From Dictyophora rubrovolvata (taxonomy: Eukaryota; Basidiomycota; Agaricomycetes; Phallales; Phallaceae), in contig CP114117.1 in assembly GCA_029959195.1 (NCBI GenBank), positions 1,984,001 through 2,048,000 on the forward strand: a stretch of DNA of 64,000 bases, in the 5' to 3' direction. Each line of letters opens with the position of its first letter. Position 1 is the stretch's first letter. Of this stretch, positions 1 through 12,626 are shown piece after piece. The translations under genes and the position numbers were made by a program. Below the pieces are notes generated by a model, which was given only the letters and a program-made list of their open reading frames with translations, was not told where the DNA came from and did not search any database.

Positions 1-284
1 TTCACTTGTACAAATTCCTAAATGCGGTGTGATCAACATCCCTAAAGGACAAAACAGTAATTATTTGGACTAAAGATATGCCTACTTCGCCCTGGGTCAA
101 GACGCTCTTGGATCCATCATCCACGCCCGGTGCGTCTAACAACAAATTTCCTGACGTCGTTTGGCGAGTGTCCTGGAGTTTGGCGGGAAACATCTTGGCT
201 GTTAGCTGTGGTGACGGCAAAGTTACGCTATGGAAAGAAAAGCTGCAGGGAGGGTGGGAATGTGTTAGCGAAATGTCGAGCTGA
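1..284 (+). CDS. SEC13: SEC13, COPII coat / nuclear pore WD40 protein, 3' end only
   Basis: Partial gene: only the last exon (48-284) is in the window, and bases 1-47 are the end of an intron closing with AG at 46-47. Reading starts [12 protein letters not shown], a WD-repeat strand, then a serine-rich loop, then a last blade with [18 protein letters not shown] and [10 protein letters not shown], ending SEM. That order is typical of the Sec13 C-terminus. Sec13 forms the outer COPII cage with Sec31 and is also part of the Nup84/Nup107 nuclear pore complex (family knowledge). The gene converges with HSP90. The family call is firm; the rest of the protein cannot be judged. Confidence 0.9.
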
Positions 285-644
285 TGAAGCTCCTTCCGTT
301 GCTTTGTAAAATTCCGGCATTTACATCCACGTCGACCGCTTTTTATGACACATTAGTCCATCAATTGTCTACCAGAAAGCGCGGGTGAAGCCCGCTGGGG
401 ACCTTACTTCCTTTCATGTTAAATATTATTACAGATAATTGTTTTTCGGACAAAACAACCCTATTCAAAGTCGAAATAACAATACTATGTACCCCACTTC
501 ACCAGTCACCCCTAGAAGTGAGCTTGCTCTGCAAGGCGATGCAGCATGTAAATATATGTTGATTGATGTGTAGAGTACGAAACAAAATAGAAACTAAAAG
601 AACGAAAAACCGACGCTAGGATAGGCAAAGTTCCAAATGAAACT
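285..644. other. Convergent 3' intergenic region SEC13 / HSP90
   Basis: About 360 bases between two convergent stop codons. It is AT-rich and holds only short open frames. It most likely contains the two 3' UTRs and poly(A) signals. I see no gene here. Confidence 0.6.
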
Positions 645-3090
645 CTAATCGATCTCCTCCATGGCAGATGTAGTGGCTCCTTCTGAGGCCGCAACTTCCT
701 CTACACCAGATGGAGCGGGCACGGTCTCTACCTCCTCATCGTCAACATCTAAACCTAGAGAAATCATGCGGTGGATACGCTTCGCGAAGCTCATGGGTTC
801 GTCGAGAACAAAACCGGAGGTAAGCAAAGCTGTCTCGAATAGCAGATACGTCAAATCTCGAGCGGCCTTGTCACCCTTGTCCGCTGCGACCTTTTTCCTC
901 AACTCTCTGACGATGGCATTATGAGGGTTGAGTTCCAACGTCTTCTTCGAAGCCATGTACGATGACATGGAGGAATCTCTTAAAGCCTGAGCCTTCATTA
1001 TACGTTCCATGTTGGCACTCCAGCCGAATTGGCCAGTGACGAGAACGCATGGGGAGTCAGCAATACGATTCGAGACGACAACTTTCTCAACCTTATCACC
1101 GAGAACATCCTTAACGACTTTGCACAAGTCTTCGAATTCCTTAGCCTCTTCCTCGCGCGCTTTCTTTTCTTCTTCGGTCTCCTCCAACTCCAGACCCTCT
1201 TTGGTAATGCAAACCAACTTTTTGCCGTTGAATTCCTTCAATTGAGTGATGGCATATTCATCAATTGGATCCACGAGCAGTAAAACTTCAAACCCTTTCT
1301 TCTTCAGAACTTCCAAAAACGGAGAGTTCTTGGCAGCAACCAAAGACTCGCCAGTGAGATAGTAAATGGATTTTTGAACCTCGGGCATGCGAGTAATATA
1401 ATCTGAAAACGAATAAGAGATTCCATTTTTTTAAAGACTATATATCCAACATACCGTTGAATGAGGTCATTTCATCGTTGGATTTGGTGGAATAAAAGCG
1501 CAAAAACTCGGCGAGTTTGGAACGATTTTGGGCGTCTTCATGAATACCCAATTTGAGATTCTTACCAAAACCTAATAGCAAACAGCGAGTTTAGGGACAT
1601 GCGAAAAGATAGATCGTACAACATACCTTCGTAGAACTTGTTGAAATTTTCCTTATCCTCTTGTATTTCAGAGAACAAATCCATGCACTTCTTGACCAAA
1701 TTCTTACGAATAACCCTGAGGATCTTGTTCTGCTGCAGGGTTTCACGAGAAATATTGAGAGGTAAATCTTCGGAATCGACGATGCCTTTTACGAAGTTAA
1801 GGTATTCAGGAATAAGATCCTCGCAATCGTCCATGATGAAGACCCGACGAACGTAGAGTTTGATATTGTTACGCTTCTTCTTAGTCTCGAAGAGATCAAA
1901 AGGCGCACTGTTACGTAGACCTTCTAGCGACGACACACGATACAGATCAGAACAACGCTTACCGTTTTGGTATGAAAAGGATAGCTTTAAACTCCAATTG
2001 ACCCTCTACGGAAAAGTGTTTAACCGCAAGGTGATCCTCCCAGTCATTAGTGAGACTTTTGTAGAAGGAGGCGTATTCCTCCTGGGTGATATCTTGAGGG
2101 TTACGCGTCCACAAGGGTTTGGTCTTGTTCAATTCTTCGTTTTCAACTGTCTTCTCCTTAATCTTCTTCGTCTTTTTGTCCTTGGGCTTGTCTTCATCAT
2201 CCTCGACCTCTTCAATCTTGGCTTCTTTGTCTTCCTTGTCTTCGGCTTCTTCTTCTTCTTCTTCGACATCCTGAATTTTAGTTCGATTAGAGATTTTCAG
2301 CTAAAAACGGTCCGCTACATACCTTTTCAACTTCTTTAGTAACAACTAATTGAATAGGGTAAGAGATGAATTCGGAATGTTTCTTGACGATATCCTTGAT
2401 TCTCTTTTCCTGCAGATATTCGAGTTGGTCTTCCTTGAGGTGAAGACGAATCTCGGTACCACGATGCAGCGGTGGATTGACGGTGTCGAGAGTGACGGTG
2501 AATGTACCACCAGCCGCAGATTCCCAGATGTACTGTTCGTCATCATTATGTTTAGTAATGACTTGAACACGTTCTGCGACGAGGTATGCCGAATAGAAAC
2601 CAACACCGAATTGCCCTATCATTGAAACGTCGGCTCCGGCGTTCAAGGCCTCTACAAAGTTCTGAATGAGACGTCAGCACACGGAGTACTATATTAAAAA
2701 GAGAGAAGGAAGAAAAAGAAAAAAATCAACCTTAGTTCCAGATTTTGCTATGGTACCGAGGTTATTGACGAGGTCGGCCTTCGTCATACCGATACCAGTG
2801 TCACGAATGGACAAAATTTTGTTCTCCTGGTCAGGAGTGATACGAATGTACAAATCCTTCTCGGCCTCGAGAACAGAAGGATCGGTCAAAGAGGCGTAGC
2901 GAATTTTGTCTAAAGCATCAGAACAGTTGGAGATAAGCTCACGAAGGAAAATTTCCTTGTTCGAGTAGAAGGTGTCTCAAGAAAATAATAGTGAAAATCA
3001 ATGACACAGAAACGATAGACTTAATCACATACTAATGATCAAGTCGAGGAGCTGGCCGATTTCAGCTTGGAATCCAAAGCTTTCAGACAT
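645..3090 (-). CDS. HSP90: HSP90 cytosolic molecular chaperone (Hsp82)
   Basis: ATP-dependent chaperone for kinases and other clients. The start (ATG at 3088-3090) gives [18 protein letters not shown], and an intron leads into [17 protein letters not shown], the GHKL ATPase helix. The N-domain continues with [20 protein letters not shown] and [15 protein letters not shown] charged acidic/lysine linker lies at about 2130-2280, then the middle domain with [19 protein letters not shown], and the dimerisation domain. The protein ends MEEID, a conservative variant of the MEEVD that TPR co-chaperones bind. Several short introns interrupt it. A heat-shock element and a TATA box lie upstream. No missing key residue seen. 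Confidence 0.97.
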
Positions 3091-3230
3091 TTTTTGCTAA
3101 TTTTAGAAAGCCTTTGCACTATGATGAGAGAGTGCTTAGCGAGTAATGTAAAAAAGCCGAACGTACGGTGGCGGAAGGGAGAGATGAAAGGTAAAACCTG
3201 AAGAAAAAAACGGGCAGTGCATACGCGTCC

Positions 3231-3240
3231 CCTTTATATA
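3231..3240 (-). promoter_or_regulatory. TATA box of HSP90
   Basis: On the minus strand this reads TATATAAAGG, about 140 bases upstream of the HSP90 ATG and about 80 bases downstream of the heat-shock element. That spacing suits a TATA-driven, heat-inducible promoter. Assignment rests on sequence and position only. Confidence 0.6.
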
Positions 3241-3321
3241 CAATCTGAAAGCTTAGTTTCCAGCACTTTCTGAGATTAGGCGCCAGCTTGCTCTGAACAT
3301 TTCGCCTGTTCTCGTGAAACC

Positions 3322-3339
3322 TTCTCGAACATTCTGGAA
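3322..3339. promoter_or_regulatory. Heat-shock element (HSF binding site) of HSP90
   Basis: The sequence is TTCtcGAAcaTTCtgGAA, four perfect inverted nGAAn units with exact 2-base spacing. Further GAA/TTC triplets (3295-3303, 3309-3318) extend it imperfectly towards HSP90. Heat-shock factor trimers bind such arrays (established knowledge). It lies about 230 bases upstream of the HSP90 start and also about 235 bases upstream of ALKBH1, so it could act on both. Confidence 0.85.
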
Positions 3340-3573
3340 ACTTGCGCATTGTTCCCAGACGACAAGGAGCAGTTGCATGTCGTACATTGACAAGTTTATC
3401 GTGTCCATGTGTTGTAAAGAAAGGAATGATTATGTTCTATTAGGGCACAGAGCTAAAGTAAAATTCACAAAGGAATCGGAGAGCCAGCAAAAAAATAAAT
3501 AATATTAAACACGCTGGCTGACGTAATCTTACATCCTTTTTTGAGTGACGCGACGAGGCAGATACTGTAGTAA

Positions 3574-5160
3574 ATGGATGCTGAAGAAAAGGCCCTCAAA
3601 AAGGCGGTGCGAAGGTATCTCAAGAACAAAAAACAAGTGCCCGAGCACGAATGGACTGCCTTCCGTGCCGCAGAGAAACGGTTCAAAGCCCAGTTCCCGC
3701 CTCCTGATCTTCAGACAGTCCTCGATCTACGGGCGTTATCTACACCATCATCACCCGACAGCAATCAAGGTGTGACCGGGAACCCACATTTCATTCCTAC
3801 CAAGGTTGTCGGTACCAGTCCCGATCAGAAGGCAGCCGCATACACAGTTCCCGAAATACCCGGTACTAATTCGTCGTGTTCCTCGGTGTCGTCTTAATTA
3901 ATTGAATTCTCTTTTTTTCTGACTCACAGGCCTGATTATTTTGCCTAATTATCTGACCAGCGACCAACAAAAAGAGCTAATCAGGTGGAGTCTGTGCACC
4001 CAGGCCCGCGGAGTCAACGGCACCAATCTCGACATCCACTACCATGTTCCCCAAGAGGGTATATGGAGTTATTATACCAGGTCTCTCGACACCTGTCACG
4101 CTCAAGACTTGTTCGTCGTACAGCCTAAACGTCCCTCGGATTCTGACCCGTTGATTTACTCCCTCGAAGGGCCACGGCCATTAATCGAGAACATCCCCGT
4201 TGACACAGACAATTTTTACACAATTTCTGCTGAACCCAAACCCCTTCCTTCGCCGTCCGTGCATCTTCCTTCAATACACGTGTCAAAGCTTCTCACAAAA
4301 CTCCGCTGGGCCAACGTTGGTTATTATTACCATTGGGGTGCAAAGAGCTACGATTTCACAAGGCCCAAATCCGACTGTCCCGAGTTCTTAAAGGACATGT
4401 GTCAGACCATTGTAGCATCCATCGATTGGAAGGAGGTGTGGAATCGTGAAGACGTCCCTGAAGAAGAATGGGGAAAGCACGGTCCCGATTGGGAACTATG
4501 GCCCGAGAGTTATGGTCTGTACCTCTTTGATCAATTTTTCTAGAGTGCGTTCATGTCCTTTCGTTAGAACCCGACGCTGGTATCGTCAATTTTTATCAGC
4601 CGGGCGTGGGTCTTAATAATCGTTCTGTACCTTTTCAATTTCTAACACACTAGTTCTCTTAAAGGATGTTCTTTGCGGGCATGTGGACCGATCAGAAGTT
4701 TGCGCTACATCCCCTCTTGTCTCCATTTCGTACGTACTCAAAACATTTTTCCTATTTCTCATTCATTTCTCTTCATCCAGGTTAGGAAATTCAGCTATTT
4801 TTTTAATGGGTGGGCTCACCCGGTCGGTGGCTCCTGTACCCATCTTACTCAGGTCGGGGGATATAATAATAATGTCAGGGCCCAGGTGTCGTCGAGCCTT
4901 CCATGGTGCGTCCTTGATTGTCATATATATATATATATAATATAGTTACACCAGGTCGCTTGCTTAATACCGCTAAAGGTGTCCCAAAAGTATTTGAAAA
5001 TACCTCTCCTAAACACCTACAACGTCAAGACGACAGATCTTGGGAGCCATTCGCAGACTATCTTCGGACTACTCGTATCAATATTAACCTTCGGCAAGTA
5101 TTTCCCCGTGGATTCAATCCTTTGACCGACCCTATTTGTGCATCGAGACGGAAAGATTAA
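3574..5160 (+). CDS. ALKBH1: ALKBH1-like Fe(II)/2-oxoglutarate dioxygenase (AlkB family)
   Basis: AlkB-family oxidative demethylase, acting on nucleic acid in ALKBH1 relatives. The N-terminus is basic and helical (MDAEEKALKKAVRRYLKN). The core follows: LPNYLTSDQQKELIRWSL, LRWANVGYYYHWGAKSYDF, then the iron site GHVDRSEV (HxD), IFLMGGLTRSVAPVPILLRSG, AFHGR (distal His) and RININLRQVFPRGFNP, which holds the 2-oxoglutarate-binding arginines. Introns at about 3871-3930, 4517-4566, 4605-4664, 4731-4781 and 4905-4950 join in phase, e.g. SY|EPDAGIVNFYQPG and PG|DVLCGHVDRSEV. It diverges from HSP90 and its stop lies 50 bases from the convergent MRPL10 stop. Substrate (tRNA, mtDNA or other) cannot be told from sequence. 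Confidence 0.88.
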
Positions 5161-5210
5161 GTAGTATCTATTTACATACAAAGCGGAGAGATGCAACCAA
5201 TTCTTTAACT

Positions 5211-6114
5211 TCACTTTTTTGCCCGGATCTTCATCATGTACGTTTGTTCACGATAGCGGTTAAGCTGCTCAGATAGGATCTTCCAACGTGGGTCCACTAA
5301 GGATGTTGGAGCCTTCTCAACGGCTTCCGGGGAAAGATAGCCACGGTTTTCCCACTTGGTGTAAAACACTGCGGAGGGTTTACAAAACATCCCGCGTCGG
5401 ATAGAATATATACGACTTACATATGTCAGTTTTACGGGTTGGTGCTGCCTTTAGTCGTTCGAGGTTGCCTTTAACACAATCTCGTAGTGCAAGATTGTTG
5501 TAATATTGGCATAGAACCGAGCCGCCCTTATTTTCAATAGCTTCTATAGCAGATTTGGATGCTCGAGAGGCAATAATATGAATAGGAGTTGTCAGCCGAG
5601 ATGCCCCGTCTCCCAGGATTTTTACACCATCGTGGACATTGTGTACACAGCCTGAAAGAAGCAATTCACGGGCAGTAATGGGCTCTGTGGAGGAAGATGC
5701 AAGACGGCCTTGATTGACCCATTCTTGGATGCGGTCGAGGTTTACTGGTGCCCAAGTTCGGCGGTTTCTGGACGGCAAAATGAGTTAATTATTCAAACGA
5801 CAAAGCTCTCGACCTGCATACTGATTTACGAAACCACGCTTAGGAAGCCGCTTTATAAAAGACGTCTGACCTCCTTCAAAACCCGCTTTAGGTTTTCCGT
5901 TCCCTGAGCGAGCTTTTTGACCTTTGTGACCTCTACCGGAGGTTCCTCCATAACCAGAGCCTTGACCACGTCCCACACGTTTTTGCTACACGAGTTACGA
6001 AGAAATTAGAATCAGGAGTGTATTATATATATGTATATCTTTTAAATTAGTCCTCACGTTTACTTGGGACCGCGGCGCTGCTCTTAGCGTAGTTAGGGTC
6101 ACTCGGGGAGGCAT
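5211..6114 (-). CDS. MRPL10: Mitochondrial large-subunit ribosomal protein uL15m
   Basis: Component of the mitochondrial 54S/large subunit. Start ATG (6112-6114) gives a short basic presequence-like end, [19 protein letters not shown], then an intron, then [22 protein letters not shown], the glycine-rich signature of bacterial L15. The middle carries a typical L15 fold ([50 protein letters not shown]). The C-terminal extension ends MMKIRAKK. A longer open frame upstream of this ATG lacks L15 similarity. It diverges from the kinase gene across 143 bases. Confidence 0.92.
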
Positions 6115-6257
6115 TTGGCGAGGTTTTTTCTTTTGTGACACTGTGACGGCGTTCAGTTTACTCGTCTCTCTTTGCCATCGCGGGCACGACGAGAACGCTT
6201 CGTCCGTTGCCTCGACCGCTTTTACCACGTGTTGTATAATAATTTCAGTTGCGTTCC

Positions 6258-9200
6258 ATGTCGACTCCGAGTGGGTCTTCTCGTACAGAAAGACCATCGA
6301 ATTTGGACATTGGATTTAGTACAGATTCTGAGGTAGGCCTTCTTCATTGTCTCCATTTTCTGACACTCATGTTCAAGAAACATTCTCTTAGCCATTATTG
6401 CCTCCTCCGCCTCCCCTTTCTGATACTGAACGCGCATCGTCGTCGGGTTCTTTCGGCTCTTCGTCTCTAGATCCATATTACTTCTCTATTGCGGACCCAA
6501 ATTCAACTACTCCAGACCCCAGGCCTGAGCATTCTCCAGTGACCCCTGTGCGAGATCCCTCGACTATCGACAGACGCGCACTCGTTGGCGTTGGTGAATT
6601 GGCCACCCCGCGATGGGCGAACAGGGAGAGTGGATATGCGCAATGGATGTCAGAACCACATCGCCATTTGCCCGGCGTTCCTGAGAGTGCGGCTACGGCA
6701 GACGATCACGCCAGTGGTTCCAGTAGTCCATGGACCATTGAAGCAATCGACGGCGAGGGTGATGAGCCAGAGGTATTGATGTTTCTTTACCAGTATGTAT
6801 TCAATTAATCTTGACCATCCATGTATTAGGCATTGTCCGCCAACATGCACGAACATGTTACCCATGTCAAATCGTCCATTACGGAGGAGAGTGGTGGGGA
6901 AGAGATTCTCTATCCTCGTCAAACATACCCCTCAGATACTAAGAAAAAGGGAGACGGTCCGCCACGTGCCCCCGATTCCCAGGCTCAGCTTCTTAGTGCA
7001 ACTGTTCCGTCGTCGCCAAACGCGATTCCCCAAGATTCAATTCTGCCCGTACCACCTGAACAAGCATCTCCACCTAGTGCCTTTTCTCCTATCCTGAAGG
7101 CCAAGAAGAGGACATCGGACGAGTTTTTAATGGATCAGACATCAGGTCATATTGCCTCAAAATCCGCTCCAACAAAGGACGAATCTAGTTCGGCTTTAAG
7201 TCCGAGTACTGTTGCTCGCAAACACCGAAGTTTGGGTACATCTTCGTCTCCATCCATTCGTGCTAATAGACGTAGGGTTACTGGTACTGGTGTGGTGGTG
7301 GATTTGGATGAACTCCATGTGAAAACTACTCTCACGTCTTCAAGTCCTGGAAAACATATTAGACATGCTTCAGCCTCAACATCTTCATCCTCTTCCGATG
7401 CACCTAGCCGACGAAATTTTAATCATAATCATGCCGATTTCTCTCATCTACCTCCTTCTCCATCTTCATCTTCCATTCAACAGTTTTTACGAGCAAATCC
7501 CAGCAATGGACAAATGACAAATGTACCAGCATCGAACAATAATGACCTTCTTCCTTCTCCTTCTACTATAAAGCCCCCCTCAATACACTCGTCGCCTTCT
7601 GCTGTCGCACATTCCCTTCTTCGAGGCACTCAAGAGGGCTGGCCCGCCTTGGATGATAAAGACGCTACGGAAGTATTACGCAAATTGGATGGTCTCTCTG
7701 GCAAAACGATCCATGCTAGGTCATCAATGTCTTTCAAGTCTACCAGCAGGCCTGGTACGCCAGGGCGAGGCGGAATGTCCTCTCAATGGGAAGGGATTGA
7801 AACAAGAGATAAGCTGAAACGTCATAGCTCGACGAGCAGCAAAACACCTGATGACGTAAAGAGTAGAAGGAGTAGCGCAGGAAGTGGTAAGGATCATGAA
7901 CAACGCGAGACGATCTCAGGTGATGGTAATGACGTGTTGGGACATCTATCCTCTGACGAGGTCTCACAAACTATCCTAACATCTGCAACACCGAGCCGCT
8001 CAGGTCGCCCAACGAGTGCTAAGGAGACGATTACGACGAATGCACGATCTAGCCTAAGTGCTAAAAGGGGCTCGGCTTCGTCTACAAATTTCGGTAGCAC
8101 CCCTACGACAAGCTCTCGAGATTCTACAACATTCTCTACCAGTACGAGCGCAACTTCGGCTCGGTCTTCTTTCAGTAAAGCAAGGCGAAATAGCGGTGGA
8201 AGTGACGCATCTAGTATCCACTCTAACGATGCGGGCAGTCTGCGAGATAGAGTTGCCGGTCTTGCTGCAATGGGCGGAGACAATACCGAAGAGCAAAGAG
8301 TGCCACCCGTACCACCGCTTCCCAAAGATCTGGGTTCATACAAACCGGCAGCTACTGCCCCTGTTACCACTATCAACTTACCCTCATCCAACGTTCCCTC
8401 TTTTGAAGATCAAGAAAAAGCGATTTTACAGGATGCTTCTGGTGTTCCGTCATTGAAAGGTCCCGTTTCACGGCAATCTATTCCATCACCTATTGCCGTG
8501 TCTCAAGCTGTTAGGTCGCCTTCAAAAAAGTGGAGCATTTCTGGTGCTCTGAACAAACTGCAATCTGCTTCATCTCGCGAGTTTCGCCAGACAACATCAA
8601 TCTCTACAGAGCGACCAATATCTTTGGCGTACACGAGTGACAACGTTAACGTGAAGCATGATGATAGCAATGTTCTTGTTGCAGCTATACCATCCAATCC
8701 ACCCTTTGACGGACCGATAAATCATCAGCGAACGTTACTGGACAATGATAGTTTAACAGCTCGCTCATCGATGTCTTCTCTACGTGTTCCAATATCTGCT
8801 TCTACCTCACCTGCTGGGTATCGGGACAGATCACCCTCATTTTCCAGCTCACAGACTCCCGATAGGCCAGAAACGGCTTCTAGTGTCGGTACCCACACTA
8901 CTGGACAGCCCTCTCTCAGTCCCGGGTTATTTCCGTCACAAAACAATCGACTTACCCCATCTGCCATTCCTTATGCACGACGACCATCGAGTCAATCTAG
9001 TCAAAGCTTGTACCAGCAGGCGGAAAGAACTTCAACATCAACTCTACCTTCTGTTACTAGCACTCCCGTAACGAACGTTAATGTTCTCCCGTCTAAAACT
9101 GTTTCGCCTGCACAGCCTTCAAAGGCGGTCTCTCAAACTCCACTTTCTCCGACGACTAGAAAGAGTGTCTTTTCCTTATTAAAAGTTTCTAGCTCACGGA

Positions 9201-12200
9201 AAAATCTCCTGTCTCAGCTGGAAAAGGAAAAGGACCGGGAAGAAAAAAGAGAACGACAGTCTGAAAAAGAGAAAGAACGTCGGCAAAAAAAAGAAGATGA
9301 CAAGGACAGAAGTGAGAGCCGAATATCGGTGCTTATGGGTCGTAAACGTGGAAAAGTAAGCCAGACTTTTAACGTAATTAGAGGTAGTCGCTTATGTTAC
9401 TCGTGCAGACCCTTTCTTCGACAGATCAGAAGTCGAAAGAGATAAAGGTAGCTCCTCTGCCTCCCATACAAATGTCAGCTATCCCACCTGCGACTGCTCA
9501 GCGTGTTGCTAACCTAGCCGGCGAACCCAGCTCCGCTACAAACACACAGTCTTCCGTCACTCGAAGTTCGACTACTTCTCGAGTCAGCGCATCTACGATT
9601 AGCTCATTGAACAAACAGTCGGACATCACTCGTGTTACTCGAGCTCAGTTACCTACGATCGCTGGATCACCATCCACCACTCATAATGGTGTTCAGACAC
9701 AACAAGGATCCGTATCGTCTTTGAACAATCTGACCAAGGATACACCGACCAAAATCCCCCGCATGGCCAGTCGGTCCTCAACTGTCCATTCGCCAACCAC
9801 CTTGAAGTCAATTACGTCAGCCCTCAACGCTCGGCGAACCAGCCTCAATCTCAGTAATTATAACGGTCCGGGAGATAGTAGTCATGCATCATTAGATGAG
9901 TTTGGTATCCTCGAGAGCGGCGATTATTCGAAAGTTCAGAGTACTCCTACGATTCGTTCCACCGCACGAAGCTCGCCGCAGTCTGTATCTCGTGTGCCCC
10001 GAACTGGGCCAACCTCAGTTTCTACTACCGGTTTACCTCGCAAGAAAAACCGAGACTCAATGTCCTTTGGAAGTCTGCGCAAGCAATCAACTGGCTCAAT
10101 CGCAATACCTTCCTCGACCGAAAGTGCCGCGCCAACCGTTGCGTCTACCTCCCGGTCCAATAGACTCTCCATGCTTTCGCCTTCGAAATCCTTAAAGCTA
10201 TTGACTCCCAAACTTTCATCCTCCATGCCGTCCAAATCCCACACGTCTTCGTCGACTTACAATGGCGTCTTCAAAAGTACCTCTGCCTCCTCCAGCCGGC
10301 AATCGCTCTCTTCGACTTCTCCAGTACAGTCTGCTGTCACGGTGGATGAGGACGAAATTTTGGGTGATGAAGAAATGCTAGCCTATATAAAGCGTCAGCA
10401 AGCTCGGAAATTGGCAAACGGGGCGAAGAAGGAAGAACTTGAAGAGATGCTAAAATTACCCGAACCAACTGCGCCTGTTCCCCCCATGAGTCCCAATGGT
10501 ATATCTTTTGATTTCACCACCCGATAGATTACTGATAATCTTGCAGGTATTCTCAGTAGTTCCTTGGGAGAAAGCCTCTCTCCGTTTGAGCGTCAGGAGA
10601 TTCTTGACTACCCTTCCGTCCATTACGTTGGTCAAGGGAGTAATAAAGTGATGGCAACTCCTGATCAAACAGCGAATAATCATGGGTATGATGATGAGCG
10701 AGGAGACTACTTCGTGATAAATCATGATCATTTGGGATATCGTTATGAAATTATCGACTCTTTAGGTAAAGGGTCATTCGGTCAAGTCTTGAACTGCAGG
10801 GACCACGCCACGGGTCAATCTGTTGCCGTCAAGATTATCCGTAACAAGAAGCGGTTTCATCACCAAGCCTTGGTTGAGATCAAAATCTTGGAGAGCTTGC
10901 GTAAATGGGTGAGTTACCTTTCACGGTCTTCTTTCGCACCCTATGAAAGTTATCTATAGGATCCTGACGAAAAATACCACGTTATTAAAATGACTGAACA
11001 CTTCTATTTTCGGAACCATCTTTGCATCGCAATGGAACTTTTAAGCATTAATCTTTATGAGCTCATCAAGGCGAATGGATTTGTTGGCTTCACCACAACA
11101 CTCATTCGACGTTTTACAACCCAATTGCTATCTTCTTTGATATTAATGCGGCAACATCATATCGTACACTGTGATTTGAAGCCAGAGGTATTTTTGTTTT
11201 CACTTTATATTAGTATTGTTTTCTAACTTTCGTAGAATGTCCTCCTTGGACATCCTTGTAAAAGTGCCATAAAGGTGATTGATTTCGGCAGTAGTTGCTT
11301 TGAGCATGAGAAAGGTCCGTGTACGTTTTTCTTTTTATACATAGCAGTGTTTAATATCTAATATTCTGTTTTTTTAGTGTATACATATATCCAATCTCGT
11401 TTCTATCGATCACCCGAAGTCATTCTGGGCATGAGCTACCACACCGCTATTGACATGTGGAGTCTTGGTTGCATTCTCGCCGAATTGTACACTGGTTATC
11501 CTATATTTCCTGGTGAAAATGAGCAAGAACAATTGTCGTGCATTATGGAAGTGCTGGGTTTGCCGGACAAAGATTTAATTAACCGCAGTTCTCGGAAACG
11601 TCTATTTTTTGGTATGATTGTTCTTGGAAGTCAATCTTGGACCTTACAAAGTTTCTGTTTGATTAAACAGATTCTAATGGCGCTCCAAGACCTGTCGTCA
11701 ATTCGAAAGGTCGTCGAAGGCGTCCCGGGACTAAAACGCTGGCTCAAGTGCTTCGTTGTGATGATGAATTGTTTGTAGATTTTGTCGCCAAATGTCTTAT
11801 TTGGGATCCAGATAGACGGATGAAACCACAATTAGCACTCAAGCACCCATTCCTTACTCAATCGCGGACTCGTTCGAGCAAGTCAGTCGTGAATACCACG
11901 ACCCCTTCCAAGAATTTGGCATCATCGACTTCTCTCAGTGGGAGTGGAAGCAGCAGCAGTCGAAATGCTAGTAAAGTCATTGAGACCCCTAAAAAATCCC
12001 AAATCGGGGCACCAACCCCTCTAGCAGCTAGAAACCCAAGAGCGCCCACAACAATGGTTCCACAAACTCCTGTTGGCTCTACCGTTCTTCAAACCCTCGG
12101 TCCTCGTTATAGGGCGTCTGTTTCCAGCAGTCATACTTCGGCGCGATACACGGTAAGTATCTGATTAATGAGATACCTGTTGCTCATTGACCGTTTTGTT

Positions 12201-12227
12201 ATTTAGGCCACTACTGTTTCCAAGTAA
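6258..12227 (+). CDS. Pom1/DYRK2-type dual-specificity protein kinase
   Basis: Ser/Thr kinase that autophosphorylates tyrosine; fungal relatives such as Pom1 act in cell polarity and size control. Roughly the first three-quarters of the protein (about 1,700 residues) is low-complexity, Ser/Thr/Pro-rich and predicted disordered, with a Lys/Glu/Arg coiled segment near 9220-9350. Next come a DYRK homology box ([13 protein letters not shown]), the P-loop LGKGSFGQV, the VAIK lysine as [54 protein letters not shown], the activation loop [17 protein letters not shown] with the YxY motif, and [15 protein letters not shown] Ser/Thr-rich tail ends at 12227. Exons join in phase, e.g. [13 protein letters not shown] (about 9357-9408) and HCDLKPE|NVLLGH. 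All catalytic residues are present. Confidence 0.92.
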
Positions 12228-12626
12228 CTGTCCCAGATATGTTCACAGTCGGCAGCTGATTGAGAAGGTTCAGGCAATAATACCCAAATATCATTTGTTA
12301 CCACAGTGCAAATTCCCAGTTTCAACCTTTTATTTCAAATACAATACTTGTTCGTATATAGCAATACATACATTTCTTCCGGCATTTTTTATATATTCGA
12401 TATCCCTCTCAGTGTGTGAGACAGGCGGCTTTTGATTTCTTATTTTGGATGACAGTGTGCATTGGATTTAGATGTAAATCCATCGCGGAAGACCCAACCC
12501 GGTCCGCTGACCTTGGCATGGAGGATTACACTCGAAAAGAATCTTAGGAATCACCACGTATTCATGAAATTTATGGTTCATTTTGATCCGAAAGCCCATC
12601 AAACAGCATCCATGAAAACTGTACGT
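12228..12626. other. Convergent 3' intergenic region, kinase / MCMBP
   Basis: About 400 bases between two convergent stop codons. AT-rich, with no convincing open frame. Probably 3' UTRs and polyadenylation signals only. Confidence 0.5.

Noticed and set aside
7894-8391. 165-codon antisense frame in the kinase gene
   Set aside because: Lies opposite Ser-rich low-complexity coding sequence, where antisense frames stay open by composition. No family similarity or start context.
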